The notes: a model not told the origin generated them from the sequence alone. A stretch of 64,000 nt of DNA from Lineus longissimus (GCF_910592395.1 NC_088326.1:13211001-13275000); one strand, 5' to 3'. Positions 11,287 through 25,000 are shown, counted from the stretch's first letter. Made by a program: numbers and translations.

Positions 11287-14200
11287 TGTTGATGTTCAAA
11301 TGTGACCCGTCACAGCAAAACTAGGCCCATGTTGCACAGGAGATGAGCCTAATTGACTCCAGGAGATAATGGAATTGTATGTATGCTCTTTCGTTTTGAC
11401 AGAAATGATGCGATTATGATGTAACGAGAACATATTTAAATCCTGGAAATTCCATCCATGTAACCTTTCCATCCATGATATTCATCCGTCCAATAGTTAA
11501 TCTGTTATAGACTTTGGCATAGGCTGCTTGGTATAGTCTTTTGAAATCTGTGATATTTGTAGAGATGTAAATCAGTAAAGATGAAGACTTCAAATGCAAA
11601 AGCCACTGACTCCACCTGGGGTCTTTTCAAGTAAACACAACAATGGAAGCTTGAAAGTTTGGTTATTCAGACCTAGGGTGCTGCCACCTTCAGTTTACTA
11701 TGTTCATCAAATTGATTGTTTCAGAATGGCTTTAAGCGACTTTCGTATTTGAACTCTGCATATGTACAAATGTATATTTAACAAGAAAGAACTATCCATT
11801 TCAGTTATCATGAAATTGACAATCACCTTAATTAGTACCGGTAGATAGATTAGACAGAGCATAAAATACTGGCAGTTTTCATAAAGCTATTTTCACTGAA
11901 TGGGTCTGTACCAAAGCGCTTCAAAAATAAAAAATTTGAAAATAATGAACTTGGTGAAATGTCACTGGGGAGTTGCTAAGTAGCTGCCTTGTACTTCTGT
12001 TTGAGATTATGATGTTATTAGTTGTCAGCCATTTTGAAATTATGTGAAGTACCTGCTGCTTATTGTGATAAGTTTATTATTGGTAAAAAATCATATCATA
12101 TTATCCCTTAAATATCGTCTCTTGTTATCATGTTTTTGGACTAAGTGTCCACGCTGATCTTTAGCCCCCATTCAGTGGAGCTTGGCCTGCAGAAGCCCAC
12201 GGATTGTTGAACTAACCCTCTGCCGCATTAGGCCTCTTTTAGCCCTTGTCAGCAGTCCATCGACGAGATTGAAAACACAGACCTGCTGGGTGAAGAAACA
12301 TCCCCGGTAGGCTGGCAAGATGTCTAGATGGCCCACTGAACCAAGTCATGACTGAAGGCATCCATCATCAACCTATGATGACGGCTGGTTCTAGAATGTC
12401 CCGAGAAATGATCACCAAGAGGGTGTGGTTTCCTGTTGCCTGTATGAAGAGGTCCCCTCTCCTTGCTTTCAATCCAGGCCAGCCTTCTGGATGTGACTTT
12501 GTCCTCATAAGACGAGAGGCGACGGAAGCCTACAAGCTTCATGTCTCCATTCATAAATATGAAGAGATACACAAATACCATGCCTAACAAGGTTCAGCAA
12601 ATTGGAATGCATGACAACAGAACTGAGGCATTGCCTATTTCTGTTTTCCTGCACCACCAAAAAATACAACCGACAGGAAGACATCGTATCGGAAGAAGCA
12701 AGCAAAGATTTGAATTAGTTCCACTCATTTATTAGGTCAATACGAGGTGAGCTAGGCTCCTTTCTATTCAAACATGATCACAAAAAGGTCTAGAAAACCT
12801 GTACTACTTTCACACAATTCTAACGAAAATGCGATTTTAGATTCGTAGCTATATTTTCAAGTCGGCACACTCTTGGATAGAACTTTAAATGTAGTTATGA
12901 CAGTGAAGTAACCACAGCGTCCACTCAACTAAACACGTTAGTTATTTCTTCAAATTTAAAAGCTGATATGAAAATTAGCTGGCTCATTTAATTAGGCACA
13001 CTCAGTTAATGAAAGAAGGTCTTATGTACCTTGGACGCAATATTTTCAATTTAGAGCACAATAATTTGGAATAGAGGAAGTCAAAGTTGATATATTCAAA
13101 CATGATCAGGACACATGTGGGGGTTGCCAACACTTGCCCTCGCAAGCGAGGGTGGGAAAATTTGACGGTCGACAGAAATTTCTGAAGTTAGCACAAAAAA
13201 GGCACAAATGACGCAGTGAGAATGAAAACAAAAGGTTGTGAATAAATAAATACTAGGATGATGAGTGAGGCATCTGGAATATTGCTCCAACAACTACAAC
13301 ATCAGAAACTTCAAAATATTATCAATTTGCATCTTTCGTAACGTTCTCATGTGATCCCAAAAACATGGTCTCATAAGAAATCAAACAAACAAACTGAAAC
13401 CCAATTTTCTAGACTTTTGCAATACGGTCCGACAAAAAATATGAACCATTCTGACATTCATTTGAATTTTTGATAAATCGAACAGCACAAATATTTCTGA
13501 ATTGACAAAATTTGAGGTGGGCCGAGATTTAAAGATTGTCAGTCCAGTGCATTTGATTAGATCATCGTGAAGAATCATTTTTATCATTAAAGGAAATTTG
13601 ACCTACCAAAACAAGGAAGTGGATCACAGCTGGATTATCTGCCCCAAGGACACAGGCAAAAATTCTCTGAATATTAATTCCAGAGATTAAATAATATTAA
13701 AATCCTGCATGAACCATTCAAAATCCACAGAGAACCTCTGAAATTTCATCGATTTTCTGAATAAACTTTTCAGAGAAATTTTTGCCTGAGTAGAACACAA
13801 GTAGTTGATATGAGATTCAGGTTGTATGTAGAATATAGCAGGCTTCAGGACATGGATTGAAACTGGTGCACATTTTGATTCAAGTATTTGACAACATTGA
13901 TATCAGTATGCATTTCATCGAAAAATTCATTTCATACACCGTCTTACTCAAGCATTACAATTTGGCATCCCGAATAGCTGCCTTGCATATATTAAAAGAT
14001 ATGACATTTATTTCAACCAAATTGTTGTCCAAAAAAAGTTTTAGATTACAGTTCAGTCAACGTTGCCCAAGTTTCACAGAAACTACCTGACATTTAATGT
14101 ACAGCTTATGTACAAAATACACAGCTGATACCAGTCAACTTACACCACAAATATCAAAAGTCCAGCCGTTCGAGGAAGCGAGCCCCTTGTAGTTATTCCT

Positions 14201-14289
14201 ATCCTGTCCAAACACACAATTTTCTGGAAGCTTCTTATAAACTGTAGTTGTTTGCATATTCCGATCAATTCTCCTATGAAATGTTGGCA
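11287..14289. other. Tail-to-tail spacer, CCDC60-like/IDH2 3' regions
   Basis: A 3-kb convergent spacer. The CCDC60-like 3'UTR probably ends after AATAAA at 11926-11931. On the minus strand, IDH2 could end after TTTATT at 14007-14012 (short UTR) or 12728-12733 (long UTR). A 136-bp inverted-repeat element lies at 13653-13788. Small ORFs near 12324-12735 overlap on both strands and match nothing I recognise. Confidence 0.6.
13653..13788. mobile_element. 136-bp inverted-repeat element (MITE-like)
   Basis: It begins CAGGCAAAAATTCTCTGAA and ends TTCAGAGAAATTTTTGCCTG, near-perfect terminal inverted repeats of about 20 bases. The centre is AT-rich with no ORF. The flanks show no clear target duplication. 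No second copy was seen in the window, so its status as a transposon is inferred only from structure. Confidence 0.55.
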
Positions 14290-17200
14290 TTAATTGCTGG
14301 CGAGCTTGTCGTATTGTACCTTGATGGCGTCAAGGAAATCCATCGTGTTTAGGTAATGCTCGGGCTTCACACTGAAAAGAACAGAGAATTTCAGTTTAAG
14401 TCAACTAGTAGCAATGTGTGCAATAGCTACCATAGCTACCGTATCTGCCATAGCTACCGTAGCTCCCATAGCTACCGTAGCAGGAACACAGTTTATTATC
14501 ATGATGTAGCTATCAATGTAAGAATGTGTGCAATAACGGTGGGTAATCATCAAACAAATTCATCGAGAGTCTGATAATTCAACTTCTGTTTCTGAATTGC
14601 TCCTACATCCTAGGCCATCTCAAGTCAAGGCCGGGGCAACCAAGACCAAACTCATTCTTTCCTAGTGCCTCCAAGTAACACCAGGTGTCACTACTGCTGA
14701 TAAGAGCAAGCACTCAATGAGAGTGTACACATGTAGGATAACTTACTTCTTAATTCCATGGATGCAGCCGGCCAAATCCTTGGTCATGTGACCAGCATTC
14801 ACGCAATCAACGCAAGCTTTCTCCATCAGTTGGCACCAACTGGAAGGAAAACATCATCAAATTGCCTGATTATTAAAGTATTTATACAGGTTGCTAATGC
14901 TGGCTGATCCACTGCTCTACCAAAGCATGTAACATCAAGAATCAACACAGGCTAAGAATACAGCATCTTAGCTAGCACTTGGTACCAAATTTTGACAATA
15001 GGGGGCTTTTGTGACTGAGTTTACGGGCTCATTGACTTACCGTGCCAAGTCAGCGTTGTCGTCTAACCTTGCCCTATGCTCAAGACCCTTTGTCCAGGCA
15101 AAGATACTGGCTATTGGGTTTGTACTTGTTGGGTTGCCCTGGAAACAAAAGAAATTTCAGATGAAAATCTTGCTGCAAATATGGGCCTTTTCTTCAAACT
15201 TATAACTGTGTGTTTGGGAAAATTTTCAAAAAAAAACATGAAGAAAGGTAACTTAAACTTAGCGCAACGCCAACAATGGCCACATACCTTCTGGTGTTCC
15301 CGGTAATGTCTCGTCACCGTCCCATGAGCTGCCTCCGCCTCAATCGTCTTACCGTCGGGACACACAAGCACGGACGTCATCAAACCCAACGAACCGTAAC
15401 CCTGGGCAACCACATCAGACTGCACGTCACCGTCATAGTTCTTACACGCCCACACGAACCCGCCAGACGACTTCAGGGCTTGTGCGACCATGTCATCGAT
15501 CAAGCGATGCTCGTACCAGATTCCTGCCTTGTCGAAATCCGCTTTGTACTGTGGGAAGATCTCCTCGAATATGTCCTTGAAGCGGCCGTCGTAGCGTTTT
15601 AAGATGGTATTCTTCGTGCTCAGGTAGAGCGGGATTTTCTTCATGATGGCGTACTGGAAGCAGCTGTGTGCGAAACCTTTGATGGACTGGAAGAAGAGCA
15701 AGTCACAGATTGAATCTCAGTATCCTTCATTAGTGATTGCTTTGTGAGTATTTCTGTTTTCAGTTGTGGAAGAACGTCCACAGCAGGTTTAACATTGAAC
15801 TCCTGTAGTCCAATTCTTAACTCAGACTTGCTTTACAATTGGTTTTATCATAGACCTCATCTAGGTTCCTACCTTTCCCTTAACAGGGCGCTAGTGTCAT
15901 TATATTGTTGAAACTTTTAAAGAGGGGATAACTAGCTGAAAGAGGGTCTTTTGGTCCAAGGAGACCTCAGTACGGCTGTAGAAGTGTTAATAGGCGACCA
16001 CTCCTTGTCCAGCAAGGACACCCGGTTATATTTTTGAAAGACAACTCACCTCTGCCGTGTTGTACATGCCGATACCAACACCACCGCCATCTTTGAATTC
16101 GAATACCGTCATCCTCTGTTCCTTGCCACCTTGTGGCGTGTAGATCATCTCAAACTTGCCGGGACCGTCAGCGACAAAGTCTGTTGCCTTGTACTAGAAA
16201 ATTGGAGAACGGAAATTTGATATTTATTATGTGGTGTATGTACGAAAACGTGAGGGAGGAGGACACACGTTCATCAGCCGCTGCCATTCCTCCTCCGCTG
16301 CCAAATAAGCCACCAAAATAATCTTGTGAATTTCCCTCTCACCTGATCTCCATGAGCATGACGGCCGATCGTGATAGCCTGTGTCCAGCCTGGCACTAGG
16401 CGGGGGATGTTGTCACAGATGATTGGCTCACGGAAGACGGTCCCACCCAGAATGTTCCTGATAGTTCCGTTGGGGCTGAGCCACATTTTCTTCAGTTTGA
16501 ACTCTGAAAAGAACAACAAAAATCATTTTCTACACAATATAACACAGGTTCTCAACTATACTACAAAACTAACTCCACTTTCCATGTATTGTGAACAAGC
16601 AGTTATTCATGAAGTTCCTTGGCTCATTGAGAGATGGAGTCCACTCACATTGATGACATGGTGCATCTACATCAGTATAAATGCCACGGCCTTTTCACTT
16701 CATGCCGTTCAATGATTTGAAATCACGTACCTACGACGCGCTCCTCATCAGGCGTTATGGTAGCACACTTGATGCCCACATTGTGCTTCAGGATGGCCTC
16801 TGCTGAGTCGAGAGTGACCTGGTCATTGGTCTGGTCACGGTAGGGAAGACCCAGATCGTAGTATAGAGCTTCAACTTTGAGGTAGGGGAAGACCAACTGG
16901 ATAAGAACAAGATGTCACATAACGTTCATTTGGTAGAACTTATCTCCACTTCCTTCTACTATACATGTACAGTGGAACCTCCCATAGTGGACACCTCTCT
17001 ATCAAGGACAACCTCCCTATTAAGGAAACTAGGTTTGGTCCCAAAGTGGTTGTTTCTATTCTTTTTGACCTCTCTAATCCGGACACCTCTCAAAGTGAAA
17101 ATATGCTGGAAAGGGTATCCAATTCAAAATCCCACTCTGTTCGTCAAGGGTGGAAGGCAGTTTCTTTCTTAGCTACAAGATGATTTTGAAAGTAGGAGAT

Positions 17201-20200
17201 ATTTTGTGACGATCTTCTTACCGTTTCCTTGATCTTCTCCCAGATAATTCTCGTCATCTCATCTCCATCGAGATCGACGACAGGCTTGGCAACCACGATC
17301 CGTTTGTCAGTCGAGACTGAAAGAGACGAGAAGACACAAGTTCAAAATCCATTAAAACTGCTTTGTTTATTGTTACAAAATGATATCAAACTCTTTTTCT
17401 ACTATAATACTGGGCTACGTTGGGAGACTGAGTTTTTTTTAATTGGGGGGTGCATCATTCTCAAGGTTATTATCTCCAATGGCTTGATCGTCAATTTCTT
17501 ATAAACTTGACACAGACGAAGGACACGTACAAGGAAGTAAATGATTATCAGTTGAGGTGAAAAAGTATGTCAAGATTTCAAAGATATTTCGGGTCAAATT
17601 TTATTAATCATATTTATTTTAAGTCATAAGACCACTCAAACTGGCCCCACCACTCAAACATGTCATGTTATTAGTGTTTTACATGACATCCACTGTCACG
17701 TTGGTCATTTCTCACAAGCATGATGGTAACTGACCGTATGATATGAAACGACGCGAGGGTGAAAAGTCACATTGTGAATCATATGTAGCCCACTCTCTGG
17801 AAATGACTTGTTCTTCATGTGTCGAATGCCAAGTGACAACTGACACTTGAATCATGCAGAAAGACGACCTCACACAAACTCTTTATCTTAATTTTGACTT
17901 TCTCTTTGCTTTATCCTGCTTGTTACAAAGAAGTGAAACAAAGCTTAGGTCATGAAAGTCAGCCATCACCTGGCGCTAAAACAGATCTAAATGTTTTCTA
18001 AATGTCATCTGCAGACATATACAGTAGTCCTACTCCACTCAGTAACATGATGGAACTGTTACCTGAGGAATTTTGGAAGCACATGTGGCACGACAAGTAG
18101 TTGTGCCTGGGAGATTACCATTTGTCTGAATAATTCAATGGTTATGGCTATGAAAACCAGACAGAATTTATATATTCTTCTAGTAATTGCAAGTGTATAT
18201 GCAGGCCTAATAGTAATACCAACATCACAAAACAATCAGCCATTGTATTCAGGGCCTGAGTTGAGTAACAAGGTAATCCTACATCAATAGACTGGCTACA
18301 TAAAGTTTTAATGATTTGCCATAGAGTACAATCAAAGTTTACCTGGGAATTATAAGAAAATATGTATGCTAACATTTGTAACATTAGCAGCTAGCCTTAT
18401 ATGCATGATAAGTAAAGTAGGCCAACCCTTCATTCATGTATGCAACAGTGGCTAAGCATGAAGTCAAGACTGCGTTTATTTTTTAATGAGAACAACTACC
18501 CAACGACCTATCATCAAGAATAAATCATTTATTCTTCTCCATATTAACACACATTTTTATCTGACATGTGCATGAAATTTAATTGAAGGCAAGTTTTGAG
18601 TTCAGTGGGATAACTCACACCTGGGATGCTCAATCAATTTATCAATCATTCAGCTTGATATTCCAAGAAGATTACAGCATAAGTCGGTGGTCATTAAACA
18701 TGTGGTATACCAAGTATTCATACTAATCCACACAAACCAAACCAAGCCTAAATGCAAAGCTAAGGATAAGCCTCTTGAGCATGTAGCCTCTCTATGTTGA
18801 TTGAAAGATTAGAACGCAATCATCCCGATTGATCTGCGAGTCAGAAAGTGGCTGGTGGCTTATGTGAATGTACCGCTGAAACTCATACACTACAGGCTGA
18901 TCATTGATCTATTTTCGAACTGCCTGGCACACTGGATGAGAGGCAAACTGATAGGTATAGAATGGGATGTAGTACATGTAGTAGAAATGGATGCAGTGCC
19001 TACATGTTTTGTCTAGTGGCAAACACAAGTGATGTGTTCTATTCTAGTTGCCTCACAATATAATAACTTTGAAACATCTTCTCAAAGTTTCAGTTTCTCT
19101 TGGAATCAAGTCACCATCATCATCATCATGACCATCGTGTTTTATGTCTGAAGGTTACTTTAAGTCGATGTCTACTTGAACAGACAAACGTCCTTCGTTT
19201 TCAATCAGGTTTCTGTAGCAACCTGGGTCTATCCAGTGTTATGGGTGAAACTCTGGACGTTCTACAAGTTGCAGATGTAAGTTAAAATTGCAATAATTTC
19301 ATTCATAATTTGTAAGTTTGTAGAATCAATACAATTCATTTCAGAAAAAAATGCAACTCTCAATGTCAAAACTGCCACAACTCCAGAATACCATTGTGAA
19401 CAGCAAGTCTGAAGGTGACATTGAAACATGTTGGTGTAACCTTTAAGACATGCCCCGGGCAGCTTGGATTATGCCTAATTATTCACAGATCTACCAAAAC
19501 CTAATCCAGAGAAAAAGCCCAAAGAAATAGGCCAACATTTGAAAAGAATAAGACCTAGGCAAAGCTTCAAAGGCCTGGTGCGCTCTAGTAGGCCTTATGT
19601 TCCCTGCTGATACAACTTATCAAAGGCTAAAATAACATGTATCAATGAAATAACTCATTTTATAGTCGGTGGTGGATTTGCAGTTATTGTATTGTAAGGT
19701 TTAAAACTGTTAGATCAATCCAAAAAATTATGGACATTTGATTCAGGCACTGGTGAAGAAATTCTGCTTTCTTTTAAAGCTAAGCTTGAAGTCATGATAT
19801 CCTTGAGCAAGGAGCTTTGCTGCATTGTAAGCTTCAGGGCATGTGATGTTCCTGGACAAGGATTTGGCCATTGCTTTCCTTCAAAAGTGGGGCAAGGATC
19901 TTTCCTTTTAGCTTCTACCAATACCATCTTCACATCTGACAATATAAAGAGGACTTCCTTGGGCAAGGAACATGTATGTCCTTGGGCAAGGAACTTGGAA
20001 ACTTTTCTCAAGACCATTATAGTATATAGAGTATGTCCTTGGGCAAGAAACTACATCACTATCACTATCAGGGGGATGTCCTTGGGCCCTTAAGCAAGAA
20101 ACTTCATCAAGGTTATGCTTTGGGCAAGAAACTGCATTAAGAGTATGCTCATTGCTCATGGGCTAGGAATTCAAGCAGGGGTCCAGCAAGAAAATAGGCC

Positions 20201-20786
20201 TACACAGATAGCCGCTGCGTTCCAGCATGCACCACAGCTAGCTACGGATGACCAAAAATGTACAGACAGAAAGAAGGCATTTTGGTTGCTGACTGGACTG
20301 CTAGCCTTATGATATGGCTTATGGGATGCCGATGTCACCGACCGAGTCGGCGAGTGACTACTGACTGACTGACTGACTGAAGACGACATGCATGGACAAG
20401 CCACATCATGTCATGAAATGAATGATTGATCACATTGGTCATTGCATATAATTCATCACGTCAGCTCAAACATGAAGGTGATGAAGGGACAAAGCATGAT
20501 GAGCCAAAGGTATTTATGTATTGACTGCTTCTCAATCTCAGTGCATGTGGTATGCATACTGTGTAGAAAATGCACGTTACTGTACATTTTGTACACGAAT
20601 TCGAAAAAACCGGTTCAACTTTCGACGCGATTTCAGAGTAAATACGGCAACTTCGGACATGAAAATTGATCAGAACTCACATTGCCTCCTCTGTTTGGCA
20701 CTGACGCTGACTGGAGCAGCAGCCTTGTTGAGGCTAGCGCCTGAACGTGCCAACAATCTGGTGAGAGATAACGTGGTACCCGCCAT
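14290..20786 (-). CDS. IDH2: Isocitrate dehydrogenase [NADP], mitochondrial (447 aa)
   Basis: Exons, gene order on the minus strand: 20786-20681, 17316-17222, 16896-16731, 16503-16343, 16193-16050, 15686-15288, 15138-15041, 14839-14747, 14371-14290. All phases agree and give 447 aa (human IDH2 452). It converts isocitrate to 2-oxoglutarate and CO2, making NADPH in the matrix. The first exon encodes a basic, Ser/Ala-rich leader ([19 protein letters not shown]) typical of mitochondrial import, so this is IDH2 rather than cytosolic IDH1. Seen: substrate-site [10 protein letters not shown] and [10 protein letters not shown], which hold the arginines matching human R140 and R172; YDGDVQSD metal region; NADP loop [15 protein letters not shown]; and C-terminal FLDAIK. 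An in-frame ATG at 20888 would lengthen the leader; 20786 fits family length. It is divergent to NNT. Confidence 0.96.
14425..14484. repeat. Short repeat of CCATAGCTACCGTAG words
   Basis: About four imperfect copies of a 15-base word (CCATAGCTACCGTAG and variants) in the last intron of IDH2. It is a local microsatellite-like array with no visible function. Confidence 0.7.
16970..17092. mobile_element. pogo-like MITE, right end lost
   Basis: TA followed by CAGTGGAACCTCCC matches the left terminal repeat of the element at 1136. The inner words GGACACCTCTCTATCAAGG and CTAATCCGGACACCTCTC are also shared. The right terminal repeat is missing. It lies in an IDH2 intron. Confidence 0.7.
17317..20680. 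other. Large first intron of IDH2
   Basis: A 3.4-kb intron splitting the mitochondrial leader from the catalytic body. It holds a degenerate TCCTTGGGCAAG repeat cluster (19790-20170) and short CAT and TGAC microsatellites (19112 and 20351). I see no exon in it. Confidence 0.6.
19790..20170. repeat. Degenerate TCCTTGGGCAAGGAACT repeats
   Basis: About seven irregularly spaced copies of TCCTTGGGCAAG(G/A)AACT and decayed forms, for example near 19954, 19978, 20034 and 20115. They lie in IDH2 intron 1. Spacing is uneven (24 to 60 bases), so this is an eroded array rather than a clean satellite. Confidence 0.65.
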
Positions 20787-21598
20787 AGTGCTTGTGTACA
20801 GGTCGAGAGGAACGGTGGCTGGTGAAATGTGGAATTCAAGACGGAACGCAGGCGCGAGTGCCCTTTTAGCCTGTCTGATTATGATCACCCAATTAACATT
20901 TGATTGAAGAGCCTAATTGACAGGTGTCTGTGACAGCCATAGCGGCACGTGGCGGGGCACGAGGCCAATGACCTGTTAGTCAACAAATAGTATAGTCTTG
21001 AATACCAGGATCAATCGAATGCTCCTCTCCTCGCACCAGCCTAGTATAAGTGCCGAGACCAACGGGGAAAGATAAAGATCCTGAAGTTATGGGTAGTCTT
21101 CTTCCGATGGCCTCTCTGGAAATTTGGACTTTTGGAAGAGGGGAGTGTAGAGTTGATGTAAATTATAAATCTATTAAGGATGACGCAAAATGAACATTTG
21201 ACTGCCCAGGGTGTCTAGACCTATAAGGTTTGGACTCAATTATCAATTATAGGAAAAATTGGGGAATCAGTATCAAAGAGCCTTGTCTTGCCTCATCAAT
21301 CACGACAATCTTACCCCAGCTAATTAAATCCAAACCTGACACCTGGCAAGGCAAGGAACGTCTTGTATGTCAAGATGTTAAAACGGGCACCTGCTCGCTC
21401 TTTTCGTTCCGGTTGTTAATTCGCAATTTCGCTCCAATTCAATTAAGAGTTAATTTGCCGGCGCACGTGGCCAGATTCTCGTTCTCTGATTGGCTGCGGG
21501 TGCCGGCTAGTGTTCCCGCGACGGCCATCTTTAAATGCTCCGGTGGAGCGTCGAAAGCCTCGCATAAGTTCACTGTTTTCTTCTGATTTGTGCTGCAA
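20787..21598. promoter_or_regulatory. Divergent IDH2/NNT promoter region and NNT 5'UTR exon
   Basis: IDH2 starts leftward at 20786. An NNT leader exon probably ends at 21598 (CTGCAA then GTAAGT) and joins the acceptor at 21995, just 5' of the NNT ATG. Seen in between: CACGTG E-boxes at 20946-20951 and 21464-21469, an inverted CCAAT (ATTGG, 21489-21493) and GCCATCTT at 21524, a YY1-like core often found at transcription starts. No TATA box is convincing. Transcription start sites are inferred. Confidence 0.6.
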
Positions 21599-22011
21599 GT
21601 AAGTTCGACAACTGTAGCAATCATTGGAATAAACCATCATGAAAGGACTGCCCAAAAATGATCGTTTTCTGAGTTGTTTTTCGAAAGTTTTGCTGTGTTT
21701 CTTTTCAGTCTTTTTACTCTTGGTCAAGCACAGTATTTTGTAACGTACACACACACTGACACACATGACTTTACATACGTCATATGCTTCTTTACATGTA
21801 GTGTATTGATTCATTTTACACAGTGTATGCCTGCAGTGATGATGTGCATGTGTATATTTTGTGCGTAGTATTTTGTACACAAAAGTATATTAGGATACAC
21901 CTAGGACTAGTACTAGTAGGGGACATACTATGAAATTGTTTGGTGTTTTTTTTAAATTTTTGTTCAGGTCCTAATTAATTCCCTCTCATTTTCAGGTGGG
22001 TACATTAAACC

Positions 22012-25000
22012 ATGCATCACATTCAGCGGGCCACATACCTGATCGACTCCCTTGGGTCGCAGGTCCAGAAGATCACCTTCCAATGCTCGCGAGGTTTAAA
22101 ACGCAGTCATCAGATCTCCCAGAAGGCAGAATCGGCCAAGGCACCACCTAGGGGCATTCCATATAAGGATATAACGATTGGCGTTCCCAAAGAGACATTT
22201 CTTGGAGAGAAACGGGTCGGCTTGGCCCCAGCAGCAACAGCTGTTCTCATCAAGAAAGGCTTCAATGTGAATATTCAAGAAAATGCTGGATTGGACGCGA
22301 AAATTCCTAATGATGAATTTGTCGAGGCTGGGGCTAAGATCGTCAGCGGAGATCAGGTGTTCAAGTCTGATCTTGTCTTAAAGGTCAGACAACCAAGTCC
22401 GGAGGAGGTCCTGAAATTCAGAGAGCAAGGGACTTTATTTAGTTATTTATATCCCGCTCAAAATATGGATCTGATTGAGCAAATGCAGGCCAAGAAGATG
22501 ACGGTATTCGCTATGGACCAAGTACCACGCATAAGCCGAGCCCAAGCGTTCGATGTGTTGAGCTCGATGGCAAACATCGCTGGCTACAAAGCCGTTGTGG
22601 AGGCTGCTAGTAATTTTGAAAGATTTTTTACTGGTAAGAAACTGTGGTCAGGTAGACCCTCCCTCTTGACATGTCCTAAGTGAGGCGATGTATCATAGTC
22701 TGATGATTCCGGGTTTCTGGGTCAAATCTCAATCAAAACTTCAGACAAATACAGGGTATTGTTTCTTTCAGGTCAAATTACTGCAGCTGGCAAACTCCCA
22801 CCAGCCAAAGTTTTGGTGATTGGTGGTGGTGTGGCCGGTTTGTCCGCGATCGGTACCGCCAAGAATATGGGTGCTGTCGTGCGAGGGTTCGACACCCGCG
22901 CGGCTGTGAAGGAACAGGTGGAATCATTCGGAGCCGAGTTCTTAGAAGTGAATATGAAGGTAAGAAAGTTGTGGAAAAAGTCGATTTTTAACCCCAAAAC
23001 TTGCATGTCGTACTAAACTGCTTCAAAGATTTTAAGCTTTTGAGTACATGTAAGAGTAAGTAAGTTTCCTAAGTTTACCAACATTGATCTCACGGAATGA
23101 ATTCATCAATTTATTTTCATTTCATTCTAGGAATCTGGTGAAGGCACGGGAGGTTATGCCAAAACGATGTCCAAGGAATTCATTGAAGCAGAGATGGCGC
23201 TGTTTGCCAAACAGGCAAAGGAAGTTGATATCATCATCACAACTGCTTTGATTCCTGGGAAACCTGCGCCAAAACTCATAACTAAGGTATGTGGAGCGTG
23301 GTGATCTTCTCGTTCAGAGGAACGTGTCAGAATCCAAAGCTAAGGGTTTTGAATGTCAAATCTCACCCTGATCGCCACTTTGTCCTTCAAAGGTCAAGCC
23401 GAGGTGAATGTGCTGATCTCTGATACCCAGAGTAATGCGTTGAACTCATTATGGCAGCAGAAGTTCCATAGATGAGAACGTGTTGACCTCTGACATCTAG
23501 ACCATTGGTTCTTAAGTCCAGTATTTACGATTTCTTTCAGGAAATGATTGAATCTATGAAACCAGGATCTGTAGTTGTTGATCTCGCCTCTGAGGCTGGT
23601 GGTAACATTGAAACAACGCGGCCCGGAGAGCTTTACAAGTATAAAGATGTCGTCCATATCGGATACACAGACTTCCCCAGCAGGCTGCCAACTACGGCAA
23701 GCACCCTGTATGGAAATAACGTTTCAAAGATGCTTTTGTCTTTTGGTAAGTTTGCACCAGAAGTTAGTCTCAATCAAGTTTATGTACTTGTTGCAACCTG
23801 TGTGTCTCTTGTGACCTTGAGGCCTAAGCACCCAAAGTTCTTCTCCTATGCATGTACACACCATGCCTGACTGGCGGGAGTTTAGAGTTAATTCCCCTCT
23901 TGAATATTCAACAGGATATTTTGTCCCCTGTGTGATAATCTTCTCTCCATTTTCATTTCTAGGTAAAGAAAATCACTACTATCTCGACTCTGAAGATGAT
24001 GTGGTTCGATGCGCTTGCATTTTGAAGGAGGTAAATATGAAACATATTGTTCTAGCAAAGTTTGGATTTGACAAGACTAAGCTTTCACCAGAATCAATCC
24101 ACACCTACATGTAGAGTGGAACCTGTCTAATCAGGAAACTTCTCTGTCAAGGAGAGTAGTTGTCAGTCGAGAGAGTGTCCTTAATAGAGAGGATCTACTG
24201 GAGTACTAAGACTCTCCACTATTATTCCAGGGCAAGATGAACTACCCCCAGCCACCACCAGCGGAGCTGAGCGCCCCTCCACCAGAGAAGAAGGCCGTCG
24301 GCCCGGCCGCAGCCAAGGAGCTCGTGCCTCCGAACTACTTCAACATCACACTGAAGGACTCTTTTGTCTATACCGGAGGACTCAGTTCAGCTTTAGGTAA
24401 GAATTCTGTTTGGAAAAACAATATTACCCTTTGAACTTTTTCAGTAAATTTCCATAACTTTCTGTGCAATTTTTGAATCTTTTTTAACAATATTGAATTC
24501 ATCTTTCCAGGTCTTGGGATGATCTCTCCTAACCCAGCCTTCACAACCATGGTCACCACCTTCGGCTTGGCTGGTATCGTCGGGTACCACACCGTCTGGG
24601 GCGTCACCCCGGCCCTCCATTCACCCCTGATGTCCGTCACTAACGCCATCTCTGGCATCACCGCGGTCGGTGGAATGCTCCTGATGGGCGGACAGTATTT
24701 CCCGACCGATTTGCCGCAGACGTTAGCGAGTATTGCAGCATTCGTTTCAGCGATCAACATCGGTGGTGGTTTCACCGTAACAGCAAGGATGTTGTCCATG
24801 TTTAGACGATCAAGTGAGTGTGCTTTTGGTTCAGATCAGGGTCGAACTGGGCAGAATTAGTGGGCAGCATAGAACACCAGTATTGTAAGTTTCTAATCGA
24901 CTCAGTCAAAGTACATGTGCGTCTTTTCCATTACAGCTGACCCTCCAGAGTACAACTACCTCTACGGCATACCCGGCGCCCTCTTCCTTGGCGGCTATGG

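Noticed and set aside
12324-12735. Overlapping 60-90 codon ORFs on both strands
   Set aside because: No homology recognised and no splice context. They lie between two gene ends and may be an old repeat.
20787-20888. Upstream in-frame ATG at 20888 for IDH2
   Set aside because: It would add 34 residues to the leader. The ATG at 20786 gives 447 aa, close to the family length, with a good mitochondrial leader.
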